This document shows positions 26,556 to 33,941 of a DNA stretch of 64,000 nucleotides, piece after piece. Position numbers and translations under genes: made by a program. The notes under the pieces were generated by a model that worked only from the letters and a program-made list of their open reading frames with translations, ran no database searches and had not been told where the DNA came from. The stretch's first letter is position 1, and every line of letters starts with the position of its first letter. Origin of the DNA: Yersinia rohdei ATCC 43380 (lineage in GTDB: Bacteria > Pseudomonadota > Gammaproteobacteria > Enterobacterales > Enterobacteriaceae); the NCBI RefSeq assembly GCF_000173775.1, contig NZ_ACCD01000005.1, positions 62,001-126,000 of the forward strand. Reading direction: 5' to 3'.

Positions 26556-27377
26556 ATGACTCGATTAGCATCTCGTTTTGGAGCGGTAAACCTCGTGCGC
26601 CGCGACCGCCCGCTAACCCGCGAGGAACTGGCACATTACGTGCCAAGCGTCTTCAGCGAGGAGAAACATGAATCCCGCAGCGACCGGTACACCTACATCC
26701 CTACCATTACCCTGCTCGATAACCTGAAACGTGAAGGCTTCCAGCCGTTCTTTGCCTGCCAGACTCGAGTGCGGGATCAGAGCAAGCGAGAACATACCAA
26801 ACACATGCTGCGTCTTCGTCGTGAGGGCCAAATCACCGGCAAGCAGGTGCCAGAAATTATTCTGCTTAACAGCCATGATGGCTCCAGCTCATACCAGATG
26901 CTGCCGGGGTTATTCAGATCGGTTTGCCAGAATGGACTGATTTGCGGTGAGAGTTTTGGTGAGGTGCGCGTGCCGCATAAAGGCAATGTGGTAGAAAAAG
27001 TCATTGAAGGGGCTTACGAAGTACTGGGGATATTTGACCGCGTGGAAGAGAAACGCGATGCCATGCAGTCGCTGCTGTTACCGCCACCGGCCCAGCAGGC
27101 AATGGCAAAAGCGGCATTAACCTATCGCTTTGGTGAAGAGCATCAGCCGGTGACGGAATCTCAGATTCTTTCCCCGCGCCGCTGGCAGGACGAAAACAAT
27201 GACCTGTGGACCACTTACCAGCGTATTCAGGAAAACCTGATTAAAGGCGGGCTGTCGGGGCGAACGACCAAAGGCAAACGTGCCCACACCCGTGCTGTAA
27301 AAGGTATCGACGGTGATGTGAAGCTTAACCGCGCCCTTTGGGTGATGGCCGAGAATATGCTGCAGCTTGCCTCATGA
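26556..27377 (+). CDS. DUF932 protein (YafZ/YfjQ family)
   Basis: A 273-residue member of the DUF932/YfjQ family of CP4-type elements and conjugative plasmids; biochemical role unknown. Family hallmarks are the N-terminal VPSVFSEEKHESRSDRY region and the central EIILLNSHDGSSSYQMLPG segment. AAGGA precedes the ATG, and a hairpin terminator follows. It lies in the conserved order DUF932 - RadC-like - YeeU - CbtA. Confidence 0.88.
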   Translation: MTRLASRFGAVNLVRRDRPLTREELAHYVPSVFSEEKHESRSDRYTYIPTITLLDNLKREGFQPFFACQTRVRDQSKREHTKHMLRLRREGQITGKQVPEIILLNSHDGSSSYQMLPGLFRSVCQNGLICGESFGEVRVPHKGNVVEKVIEGAYEVLGIFDRVEEKRDAMQSLLLPPPAQQAMAKAALTYRFGEEHQPVTESQILSPRRWQDENNDLWTTYQRIQENLIKGGLSGRTTKGKRAHTRAVKGIDGDVKLNRALWVMAENMLQLAS

Positions 27378-27401
27378 GCCTTTTTATTATCCCTTCCCTC
27401 A

Positions 27402-27435
27402 GGCCTTGCCAATAAACCGGCGAGGCTTTTTATTT
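27402..27435 (+). terminator. Terminator after the DUF932 gene
   Basis: GCCTTGCC (27403-27410) pairs with GGCGAGGC (27419-27426), followed by TTTTTATTTT. Confidence 0.75.
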
Positions 27436-27447
27436 TAAGGAGCAAAT

Positions 27448-27918
27448 ATGTCTGTATTCAATTTATCGCCGGTATTTCCTGCAAACGAGCAACTCGTCAT
27501 TCGTCGGGCGTTACGCCTGCTGGAGAAATACCAGCGTCAGCCGAGTGAGTCATTTACCTCCACCAGCTATACAAAAACCTGGCTGCAACTACAGATGGCT
27601 CATCAGGAGCGTGAGGCCTTTATCGTGATGTATCTTGACAACCAGCACTGTCTACTCGAACGCGAAACACTGTTTACCGGCACGCTCTGCCATACCGAAG
27701 TGCATCCCCGTGAAGTGGTTAAATCGGCCCTGAAGCACAATGCAGCTGCGGTAATTCTGGCTCACAACCATCCATCGGGTACGACAGAAATCAGCCAGCA
27801 GGATAAACATATCACCCAGCGGATCGTAAAAGCGTTGGCACTGGTGGAAGTGCGGGTGCTGGATCATCTCGTAGTAGGGAGCGAAGTGGTTTCTTTTGCC
27901 GAGCGTGGTTTGCTTTGA
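27448..27918 (+). CDS. RadC/JAB-domain protein (YeeS/YfjY/YkfG type)
   Basis: A 156-residue short RadC-like protein with the JAMM metal motif: Glu at REVVKSAL and [14 protein letters not shown] (HxHPSG...D) near residue 109. The family name comes from DNA repair, but the role in islands is not established. AAGGAG precedes the ATG. It stands 12 bases before the YeeU-like antitoxin gene, so the three last genes of the island are likely one operon. Confidence 0.9.
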   Translation: MSVFNLSPVFPANEQLVIRRALRLLEKYQRQPSESFTSTSYTKTWLQLQMAHQEREAFIVMYLDNQHCLLERETLFTGTLCHTEVHPREVVKSALKHNAAAVILAHNHPSGTTEISQQDKHITQRIVKALALVEVRVLDHLVVGSEVVSFAERGLL

Positions 27919-27930
27919 ACGGAGATTTTC

Positions 27931-28254
27931 ATGCCATTTACACCATCCCATGAGTGGGGGTTACAAAGCGATATCACCCCAAGATTTGGAGCCAGATTAG
28001 TTCAGGAAGGCAACAGGCTGCATTACCTGGCTGACAGGGCTGGGTTGACGGGGAGTTTTAGCCCGATACATCTGCAGAAATTAGATCTGGCTTTCCCGCT
28101 ATTTGTAGAACAACTGGAAAATATGCTGCGTGCTGGCGAACTAAATCCACATCAGCAACATCAGGTGATCATTCATCTTACGGGTTTAACCTGCATAGCT
28201 GATACCCGTGGTAGCTGCGGCTACGTTTACATTTCAATTTATCCAGCCCAGTAA
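27931..28254 (+). CDS. YeeU/CbeA-family antitoxin (type IV)
   Basis: A 107-residue antitoxin that in E. coli stabilises MreB and FtsZ filaments and so opposes the CbtA-type toxin without binding it. Family segments are the [22 protein letters not shown] start (residues 9-30), YLADRAG and the C-terminal [11 protein letters not shown]. It lies directly upstream of the toxin gene, 37 bases apart, with a GGAG ribosome site. Confidence 0.92.
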   Translation: MPFTPSHEWGLQSDITPRFGARLVQEGNRLHYLADRAGLTGSFSPIHLQKLDLAFPLFVEQLENMLRAGELNPHQQHQVIIHLTGLTCIADTRGSCGYVYISIYPAQ

Positions 28255-28291
28255 GGCCTTCTCTCTACTTCTTTTATCAGGAACCCAAATT

Positions 28292-28612
28292 ATGCACATT
28301 TCATCTGTACCGGCCACGGTGTCGGTTTCGTCACGCCTGTCGCCCGTGCAGGTGTGGCAGCAATTGTTAACGTATCTGCTGGAGCACCATTACGGCCTGA
28401 AGCTTAACGACACGCCATTCCATGAAGACACGGCCATTGAGGAGCATATCGATGCAGGAATCACGCTCGCCGAAGCTGTTAATTTTCTGGTGGAACGTTA
28501 TGAACTGGTACGCATCGACCGTAAGGGATCCACTTGGCAAGAGCAAACACCATTCCTGACCGCCACCGACATTCTCAGAGCCAAGCGAGCTACGGGGATA
28601 ATAAGCACTTAA
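28292..28612 (+). CDS. CbtA/YeeV/YkfI-family toxin, C-terminally short
   Basis: CbtA toxins block the cytoskeletal proteins FtsZ and MreB. The protein starts MHISSVPAT and has the family core: [22 protein letters not shown], then the [13 protein letters not shown] and [11 protein letters not shown] segments. E. coli members continue about 18 residues past RRATG (NYRTVNNITLGK); this one stops four residues after ATG, so the C-terminal tail is missing. ATG 28292 has AGGA upstream; the frame is open earlier but inside the antitoxin gene. It is the last intact gene of the island. Confidence 0.88.
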   Translation: MHISSVPATVSVSSRLSPVQVWQQLLTYLLEHHYGLKLNDTPFHEDTAIEEHIDAGITLAEAVNFLVERYELVRIDRKGSTWQEQTPFLTATDILRAKRATGIIST

Positions 28613-28673
28613 ATAGTGTCAGCCTTCTTCCCTATCTCTCTTCCTTTTACTCATCAAAATAGGGTGAAAAAAC

Positions 28674-28697
28674 TTTTAGGCACCTAAATAGGCACCA
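28674..28697 (+). repeat. TAGGCACC pair near the right end (putative arm-type sites)
   Basis: TAGGCACC at 28677 and 28689, starts 12 bases apart, within CTTTTAGGCACCT. It mirrors the pair at 3277/3289 beside int, in sequence and spacing. Confidence 0.6.
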
Positions 28698-28751
28698 ACG
28701 AAAAGTTGAACTAGAATTTACCAAAGTAAATTCAATGAATTACAAAACCAA

Positions 28752-28776
28752 TTCAGACTCCCCCAGCCCACCAAAT
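28752..28776 (+). other. Right attachment site (attR), diverged copy of the ssrA 3' end
   Basis: TTCAGACTCCCCCAGCCCAC then CAAAT resembles the ssrA end TTCAAATCCCCCCAGCTCCA then CCAAA. The similarity continues through ATTACCAGA to an AGCCCGC hairpin, as behind ssrA. One base of the acceptor region is lost (AGCCC for AGCTCC), so the copy could not be a functional tmRNA end. Confidence 0.65.
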
Positions 28777-28818
28777 AATGATCCGGGTATTACCAGATAA
28801 GTCCGGAGAAGTACGGAA

Positions 28819-28853
28819 AGCCCGCACCCCACCTAGGTTTGCGGGCTTTTTTG
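28819..28853 (+). terminator. Copy of the ssrA-type terminator behind attR
   Basis: AGCCCGC (28819-28825) pairs with GCGGGCT (28841-28847), followed by TTTTTTGTG. Stem and tail match the ssrA terminator at 3189-3221, but the loop differs. Confidence 0.7.
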
Positions 28854-28927
28854 TGTCTGTAGTAGTCCGAGGATATCCGCCTGAAACCGGCGTCTATTGG
28901 TATACGAATTACAGGGGAGAACCTTGC

Positions 28928-29005
28928 ATGGCGCGGACTACACGCCCCCTCACCCACACCGAAGTACAAAAAGCAAAAGCCATCGATCCTTTGATAGGAC
29001 AGTGA
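28928..29005 (+). pseudogene. Integrase stub (P4-type, N-terminal 25 residues only)
   Basis: MARTTRPLTHTEVQKAKAID matches the start of P4-type integrases, including the intact one of this island (MARQTKPLSVKEIESAKSKE). The frame then leaves homology and stops. The distance from the att copy resembles that of the intact integrase from attL. The stub is best read as the remains of a second island inserted in tandem and later deleted. Confidence 0.75.
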
Positions 29006-29080
29006 CCGGACAGTATCATATAAACCAGTAACTTACGATGATTGACCGGACGAAGCACTGACCTAGTTTGGACCCAAAAG

Positions 29081-29098
29081 GATACGCAAAAGATACGC
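29081..29098 (+). repeat. GATACGC direct repeat pair (arm-site-like)
   Basis: GATACGC at 29081-29087 and 29092-29098, starts 11 bases apart, lies between the integrase stub and the next att-like sequence. It fits arm sites of the lost second element. Confidence 0.4.
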
Positions 29099-29117
29099 GG
29101 CTCTTTTAAAGATTAAG

Positions 29118-29146
29118 AACCTCTGTTAACCCAGAGGTTTTTTTTC
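29118..29146 (+). terminator. Hairpin with T run
   Basis: AACCTCTG (29118-29125) pairs with CAGAGGTT (29132-29139), followed by T8. No gene directly upstream explains it; it is probably left from a lost gene. Confidence 0.7.
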
Positions 29147-29169
29147 GCCCTTAGAGCACCGTCATGGGG

Positions 29170-29214
29170 TGTCGGGGGGCGAAGGTTAAAATCCTTTCAT
29201 GCCGACCAAAATAC
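29170..29214 (+). other. tRNA 3'-end-like sequence, possible further att remnant
   Basis: GAAGGTTAAAATCCTTTC looks like a T stem-loop and is followed by ATGCCGACCAAAAT, which resembles an acceptor end with CCA and the AAAAT seen after ssrA. There is no matching 5' half nearby, so it is not a tRNA gene. It may be the right end of the second element. Confidence 0.35.
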
Positions 29215-29266
29215 CTTAATAAAACCAACCTGTTAGGGTTTGTTTTTTTGTTTGTGGGATTTGAAA

Positions 29267-29287
29267 ATGGTAAAACAATGGTAAAAC
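29267..29287 (+). repeat. ATGGTAAAAC direct repeat pair (arm-site-like)
   Basis: ATGGTAAAAC at 29267-29276 and 29278-29287, starts 11 bases apart. It is a third kind of tandem pair in this 700-base stretch. Confidence 0.4.
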
Positions 29288-29531
29288 CCCGTCCATTTTT
29301 ACATTCACCTGGCAACGGGTAACCAACAACAAAAAATTGAATACTTAGCCCACCGAGCCTCGCGTGGTTTTTTTTATGCTTAGAATCTGACTATCTAATG
29401 AAATATGGCATCGGGTAAAAGCTATCTGCGCCATGCAATTTCAGAATTTAGCTCGCTCTTATTGCATGGAGTAATCATCCATAATCCAATATGCTGAACA
29501 GGAATTAATATGGCAATAACAAGGAAAAGTT

Positions 29532-29972
29532 ATGGATACGTTCGAGCAGGTGAGTGGTTATTATTTTAAAGGAATGGATAATCTCTCTAAAGGTGAGTTA
29601 GCTTTTTGGGTTACTGTTGATGAAGTAGAAAAACAATTCAGTGGGATAGATATCGTTGCTTTTGCTTTTATTATTGGAGGGTTGAACATAATCCCCGTTC
29701 CAGGTAAACCAAGTACAGCTACACCTGGAACCAGCATACTATCATTAAGTCTCCGCCGCATGATCTCATACCGTCTTAGCAGCCGCTGGAAATCACCTAC
29801 ATGGAAGACATTAATTGGTGGTGGCTGGGCAAGAACATCAAGCCTAGGCGGACTCATCGGCAGATGGACTCCTTGGGTAGGTGTAGCGATAACTGCTGGC
29901 GATATTAGTATTATCGGATTTAGAAGCATTCGTCGCTACAATCTCATTGTTGAATCAAGGGATCGCTTATAA
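29532..29972 (+). CDS. Membrane-associated protein paired with a DUF1493 gene
   Basis: A 146-residue protein with Gly-rich hydrophobic stretches (IVAFAFIIGGLNIIPVPG and GGLIGRWTPWVGVAITAG), likely membrane associated. I recall similar proteins beside DUF1493 genes in enterobacterial accessory regions but cannot name a function. GGAAAAG precedes ATG 29532. A second frame with a better ribosome site (ATG 29510, AGGAATTAAT) reads only 19 residues over the same bases. The stop overlaps the next start (TAATG), so the two genes are coupled. Confidence 0.65.
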   Translation: MDTFEQVSGYYFKGMDNLSKGELAFWVTVDEVEKQFSGIDIVAFAFIIGGLNIIPVPGKPSTATPGTSILSLSLRRMISYRLSSRWKSPTWKTLIGGGWARTSSLGGLIGRWTPWVGVAITAGDISIIGFRSIRRYNLIVESRDRL

Positions 29973-30292
29973 TGGATACTGATGAGGAAGTACTACAATT
30001 TGTCAAAGATGAATTGCGCTGTCGCCAATTGCAGGCAAACTCATCACTCAGTAGTGGTGAACATCAAACTGTACCAGAAGATATTTATGAACTGATGGAT
30101 AAGTATTCAGATAAATTTAACGTCGATTGCAGCAATATATATTGGAGACGCTATTTTCCCAAAGTGGTTTTCCCTTTTTTGCCAAACGCAATTCTTTGTG
30201 AGCGCTTTAAGTCGGATCGGCATAAAGCGGAGCCATTTACCGTTCAAATGCTTATCGAATCAGCCAAAGCTGGCCGATGGCTGTACGATTGA
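29972..30292 (+). CDS. DUF1493 family protein
   Basis: This 106-residue acidic protein has the DUF1493 pattern: VPEDIYELMDKYSDKFNVD, an acyl-carrier-like region, WRRYFPKVVFPFL, and a C-terminal LIESAKAGRWLYD. Acyl-carrier similarity has been suggested for this family; no activity is established. It is translationally coupled to the preceding membrane-associated gene and closed by a terminator. Confidence 0.75.
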   Translation: MDTDEEVLQFVKDELRCRQLQANSSLSSGEHQTVPEDIYELMDKYSDKFNVDCSNIYWRRYFPKVVFPFLPNAILCERFKSDRHKAEPFTVQMLIESAKAGRWLYD

Positions 30293-30296
30293 ATAG

Positions 30297-30320
30297 ACCG
30301 GGCCATTAAGCCCGGTTTTA
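30297..30320 (+). terminator. Terminator after the DUF1493 gene
   Basis: ACCGGGC (30297-30303) pairs with GCCCGGT (30310-30316), then TTTT. It also faces the tail-assembly remnant on the other strand. Confidence 0.85.
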
Positions 30321-30324
30321 TGTT

Positions 30325-30633
30325 TTACGCTTCAGTCAAAGCCGCTTCTGGTAACACTGGCCACTTGATATTCGGCGCAAGAGAAACATCGATGTTTTTC
30401 ACCGCTACACGATATTGCTTCCACGCTTTTAAATCAGTGCGAAGCTTTTCCGGTGCATTATCGTCGTTGTCCTCCAACCCCTCTATCTCATCTGACAATG
30501 CACCAATCATGTCTGTCGCGTGAGACATTAAATCTGACCTTTGTAAATTGACAATAGCGATCTGTGCTTGTTTGATGTTTTCAATGTCTTCATCTGATAG
30601 CCCACCCGTTTCTGCCCATGTGCCGCCAGCTAT
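30325..30633 (-). pseudogene. Phage tail-fibre assembly protein remnant (C-terminal part)
   Basis: The longest ATG frame is 67 residues, but reading on upstream in the same frame gives about 100 codons with no start before a TAG at 30634-30636. The text (GTWAETGGLSDEDIEN, then LKAWKQYRVAVKNIDVS, then PNIKWPVLP) is the C-terminal half of tail-fibre assembly proteins. The N-terminal half is missing. It indicates a deleted prophage at this place. Confidence 0.7.
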
Positions 30634-30782
30634 CTACGCGAGGCAAAAACTGAACGGAGATCCTCAGTGGCGGTGGTACTAAAAACCGGAGGGATTACAG
30701 TATCAACGTACTTGACGATACTACTCAATATAAAAGTTCCTGCAACTCCACTCGGTAGGAACCCTAAAATGACATGAAACCA

Positions 30783-31550
30783 TCAAGAGTAACTCTCGAT
30801 AACTCGACTCTGCGTTAATGTAAAGGGTTTCGATTTAACACTATAAAAAACAGAGGAATTGTCGATATAGTCCTGTATCAAATCGCCCGCATTATGCAAG
30901 TCGCCGCCTTGGAACAGGTTATATATTTCTTTAGCGTCGCCAAGAAACGCCTTGATCTTAGTCTTGTCATCGCCAAAGGCTTCTTTTAAAACCGGGCCAT
31001 AGAGGGCAATAAAGTCATGGAAAGAGAGTTTCGATGTATCTACAACTGATTTCACAGCCGTAACTGCGAATACATTCTCCATATACTTGAAAATACTTTC
31101 TGATTCGATGTTTCGATACCAGAATTTGAAGTCAAATCTGACTATGGCAGGATATTCGGCGATGACTTCATACATCTCGCTTACGCCCTCCTGGCCCTTG
31201 CCTACTCCCATCATGGCCTGAAAAGCTTTACCCACAATACTAGAGATACTTTTGATAACTGACTCATCCCCAGCAAACAACTCGCTAAAGGACTTGCCAA
31301 TTTCTTCTATGATATCAGAACGATTAGAAGTTACTGCTCGGTATTCTTTCTTACGGCTAATCACTTTTGTTATTGGCACATTGAGGTTATCAATGGTCTT
31401 ACCCGTGATCAGGTTATTATCGATTTGATTTTCGAAAAGTTCAGCTTTCGCTTCAACCATGTCCATCAGGATTTTCAATGTTTCTTTCGTCTCTGCACTA
31501 GCCTCTGTACTTTGGTCGACACTTTTGACGATATCTCTGATTGCAGCCAT
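30783..31550 (-). CDS. Unrecognised soluble helical protein
   Basis: A 255-residue protein with no family that I recognise. The N-terminal third looks helical (VEAKAELFENQIDNNLITG); no signal peptide or membrane segment is present. The frame is open to 31652, but ATG 31550 has a very good GGGGGAG site three bases away. It stands alone among phage remnants, with about 360 non-coding bases upstream. It could be phage- or island-derived cargo. Confidence 0.65.
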   Translation of the reverse strand: MAAIRDIVKSVDQSTEASAETKETLKILMDMVEAKAELFENQIDNNLITGKTIDNLNVPITKVISRKKEYRAVTSNRSDIIEEIGKSFSELFAGDESVIKSISSIVGKAFQAMMGVGKGQEGVSEMYEVIAEYPAIVRFDFKFWYRNIESESIFKYMENVFAVTAVKSVVDTSKLSFHDFIALYGPVLKEAFGDDKTKIKAFLGDAKEIYNLFQGGDLHNAGDLIQDYIDNSSVFYSVKSKPFTLTQSRVIESYS

Positions 31551-32363
31551 GCTACTCCCCCTCACTAATTGATTAAATAACTTACTATATTTAAATGAGG
31601 ATAATCTACAGAACCTGTCTGACATCACAGTAATTAATGTGGGAATCCCCAACTAATATTAAAGTAACATTATGTTTGTTAAACATAATTTACAGTCATA
31701 AGTTAGTTAAAGAATATTCCCGTGTAATTAAACAGCACAAGCACTGGCTAATCTTTTTCCACAAATAACTGATAAATTAACAATGGCACATTAATTTTAT
31801 TTATACAACTTTATGGGAAGCTATTAATATTCCATCTCGACAAGCGGGGGGTGTCCACACGCAGCTCAAGCAATTAAAATCCAAAAGACGGCATCAGAAC
31901 ATCCGATTAAACCAACTCGGTATAGTGGTGGGGGTCGTCGGCAGAACTGCCACACCCACAATACTGTTGGGGTTTAACCCACTTAAGCCACTTGGCGCTT
32001 TCCCACGGTACTGCTTCGGAATACGCATAAAACTGGCGGGTGGCGCATCATCAATTTTCAGCGCCAGCCCCCTCTTAACTAACTCCAGCTTGGTTTCAAT
32101 GATTAGTGTCGGACTCGATGCCCAGGTGATATACCAGCACAGGCAAATTGAGCGCTGGCCTTAATGTAATATTGCGAGATTAAGGTCATGAGTATCGTCC
32201 GGATCGCAAAATCCGATTCTACTTGCCCCCCAATACACATTTTAAGCTGAAATATTCAACTTAAGTGTATTAACTAAAATATTAAAAAATACACATTATC
32301 TAATTATTTTAGCTTTTAAAAAAAGCAATATACAATTAATATCCATTGACATAAAAAACAATA
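31551..32363. other. Mostly non-coding region with phage debris
   Basis: Apart from the DUF968 remnant (31907-32050) I see no supported gene. The region 31551-31850 and 32165-32363 is strongly AT-rich. A plus-strand 79-codon frame (31925-32164) runs opposite the remnant and is probably a shadow. Confidence 0.4.
31907..32050 (-). pseudogene. DUF968 phage protein remnant
   Basis: A minus-strand frame reads EAVPWESAKWLKWVKPQQ, then YCGCGSSADDPHH, and stops at TAA 31907. The CxCG...ADDPHH motif after a WVK segment is the hallmark of the DUF968 family of lambdoid phages (HNH-like nucleases). An intact protein would have an N-terminal domain and about 60 more residues after PHH; both are absent or out of frame. 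Confidence 0.65.
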
Positions 32364-33227
32364 TTAATAAACATAAGTATATTTTACATCTGCAAGGTGC
32401 TTATAAATATGTGCCCCATCACCTTTATTACTGTTGATTAAAATTGAGATATTTTGCTTGGCATTAGTGCATCTTCCGAATTTATTCCAGTTGTTACACG
32501 TTGTTGTCGTTGTTTCGGTAGTAAAGAATTTTTGAACCTTTTTGCTACTTAACTCTCTGTTATCATTTCCATAAGTGAACTCTTCGGTCGTTGAACCAGA
32601 TGAGGTTTGTGTTAAACGGTTTTGAGAGTCATAATTATATACTGTATTGACATTGTCATTTTTCAGAGTGCTAACTCGTTTTGATTCGGATAATCTTCCT
32701 TTATCATCAATTAAAAATTCTGTTACTGACCGACCAAACTCATGGTTATTTCCGACAAAAATATTGGAGGTATCTTCAGCTTTATTAATTTTCCCATCAC
32801 TACCTGTCAGAAATTTCCCCTTCATTTCCTGTATCATCAGATTCTTTGCAGATCCTCCTTGCTCAAGGGTATGCATTTTAAATGTCATATTGTAATCCCA
32901 ATTTACATCATTTTTATCCATAACAGTATTAACTTGGACGACTAAAACATGGTCTTTATTTCGTGTTTTAATTATTCTATTGTTGCGTAATTTTAATAAT
33001 GCTCCACAACCATCAAATTCCACATGCGAATTATCATTTATATAATCATCCTTGCTTTCTATATGCATATAGACTTTCTTTATATCGTCATTAAATGATT
33101 GTTCTTGAATTAAGATGAAGTTGTTAAAAGCATTAGAGGAAACCATATCCTTGGAACAGACCTGTTCACTTGAATGCACGTTATATGAAAAAATAAACGT
33201 CAGACATAGCAGCAATGATTTTTTCAA
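32364..33227 (-). CDS. Exported protein with an RHS/YD-like segment
   Basis: A 287-residue protein with a Sec signal peptide (MKKSLLLCLTFIFSYNVHSS). The start is TTG 33227, supported by a perfect AAGGAG eight bases upstream. In the second half VYNYDSQNRLTQTSSG and EFTYGNDNRELSSKK resemble YD repeats, as in RHS-type or wall-associated proteins, here only two copies. Two cysteines near the end (CNNWNKFGRC) may form a disulfide. It is AT-rich compared with its core neighbours and monocistronic. Function unknown. Confidence 0.65.
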   Translation of the reverse strand: MKKSLLLCLTFIFSYNVHSSEQVCSKDMVSSNAFNNFILIQEQSFNDDIKKVYMHIESKDDYINDNSHVEFDGCGALLKLRNNRIIKTRNKDHVLVVQVNTVMDKNDVNWDYNMTFKMHTLEQGGSAKNLMIQEMKGKFLTGSDGKINKAEDTSNIFVGNNHEFGRSVTEFLIDDKGRLSESKRVSTLKNDNVNTVYNYDSQNRLTQTSSGSTTEEFTYGNDNRELSSKKVQKFFTTETTTTTCNNWNKFGRCTNAKQNISILINSNKGDGAHIYKHLADVKYTYVY

Positions 33228-33611
33228 AACTTAGACTCCTTATAATACAATAAGTTATTACCATCTAATAACTATACATAACGATGGTAACTTACTGCAA
33301 CACAGAGAGATATAAGTTACAAATCCGAATTCTGCAGCGGCTAGAGCCTATTCTAAATAGGGATTGGCCTGTAGCCATACACCCAGTACAGCCGTGGTTG
33401 GTTTTGACAAGATCAATGGCACAATTCAGTAGTGAGGTTATGAACGCCCCTTCTCAATGCAGCCTATCCCTGCTTTTACTTATCCCCTTTAATCTGAAAG
33501 CCACTATAGCGACCAAAAATAGTGCAGCGGCAAAATTTTAATTATCTTGCAAACATACCGGCTCTTTCGGCAATAATACTCACCTAACATGGTCAAAAAG
33601 AAGATTGCCCC

Positions 33612-33788
33612 ATGAGTGCCGGATTTATTCTGTTGTGTATTTACCTGATTGGAGCTATTACCTCCATTTTTATCATTTTCCCCCTCACACGCGACCAAAA
33701 CTTAGCCATAAGGTGGATATCATCATTTCTTATCGGTGTAACCTGGCCCTTGAGTTTGCCGGTTGCTTTGCTGCTCTCAATGTTCTGA
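33612..33788 (+). CDS. GhoT/OrtT-family membrane toxin, small
   Basis: A 58-residue double-membrane-helix protein: MSAGFILLCIYLIGAITSIF, then FPLTRDQNLAIRWISS, then FLIGVTWPLSLPVALLLSMF. The second helix is nearly the GhoT/OrtT signature (FLVG-TWPMSLPVALLFSLF), and the total length equals E. coli GhoT (57). These toxins damage the inner membrane and lower ATP. No GhoS-like antitoxin gene is visible next to it, so OrtT, which is an orphan in E. coli, is the closer model. An AAGAAG site lies upstream and a hairpin downstream. The gene lies inside overlapping longer shadow frames. Confidence 0.8.
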   Translation: MSAGFILLCIYLIGAITSIFIIFPLTRDQNLAIRWISSFLIGVTWPLSLPVALLLSMF

Positions 33789-33863
33789 TGATGTATAGTC
33801 CGGAGATGTAACCCGTGTTAAAAGTATGAAACTGATTGGGTGACCCATAGGCTAAAAATAAAA

Positions 33864-33890
33864 AGGCCCACCCAATGAGGTGAGCCTAAA
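33864..33890 (+). terminator. Hairpin after the GhoT-like gene
   Basis: AGGCCCACC (33864-33872) pairs, with one mismatch, to GGTGAGCCT (33879-33887). The plus-strand T run is weak. On the minus strand the hairpin is followed by TTTTTATTTTTAG and can end ycgJ. Confidence 0.55.
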
Positions 33891-33941
33891 TATTGGGCAC
33901 TGTTTTGCCAATATGTCGGTTAAAAATGAAGCTGATACTCT

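Noticed and set aside
29170-29214. Possible tRNA gene
   Set aside because: A T-arm-like hairpin and CCA are present, but no anticodon arm, D arm or matching 5' acceptor strand could be found upstream. Kept only as a possible att remnant.
31925-32164. 79-codon plus-strand frame
   Set aside because: It is opposite the DUF968 remnant, whose minus-strand text has the recognisable ADDPHH motif; the plus-strand frame is best explained as a shadow.
33605-33811. 68-codon frame beginning MPHECRIYSVV
   Set aside because: Overlaps the GhoT/OrtT-like frame in another phase; the latter has clear family similarity, so this one is the shadow.
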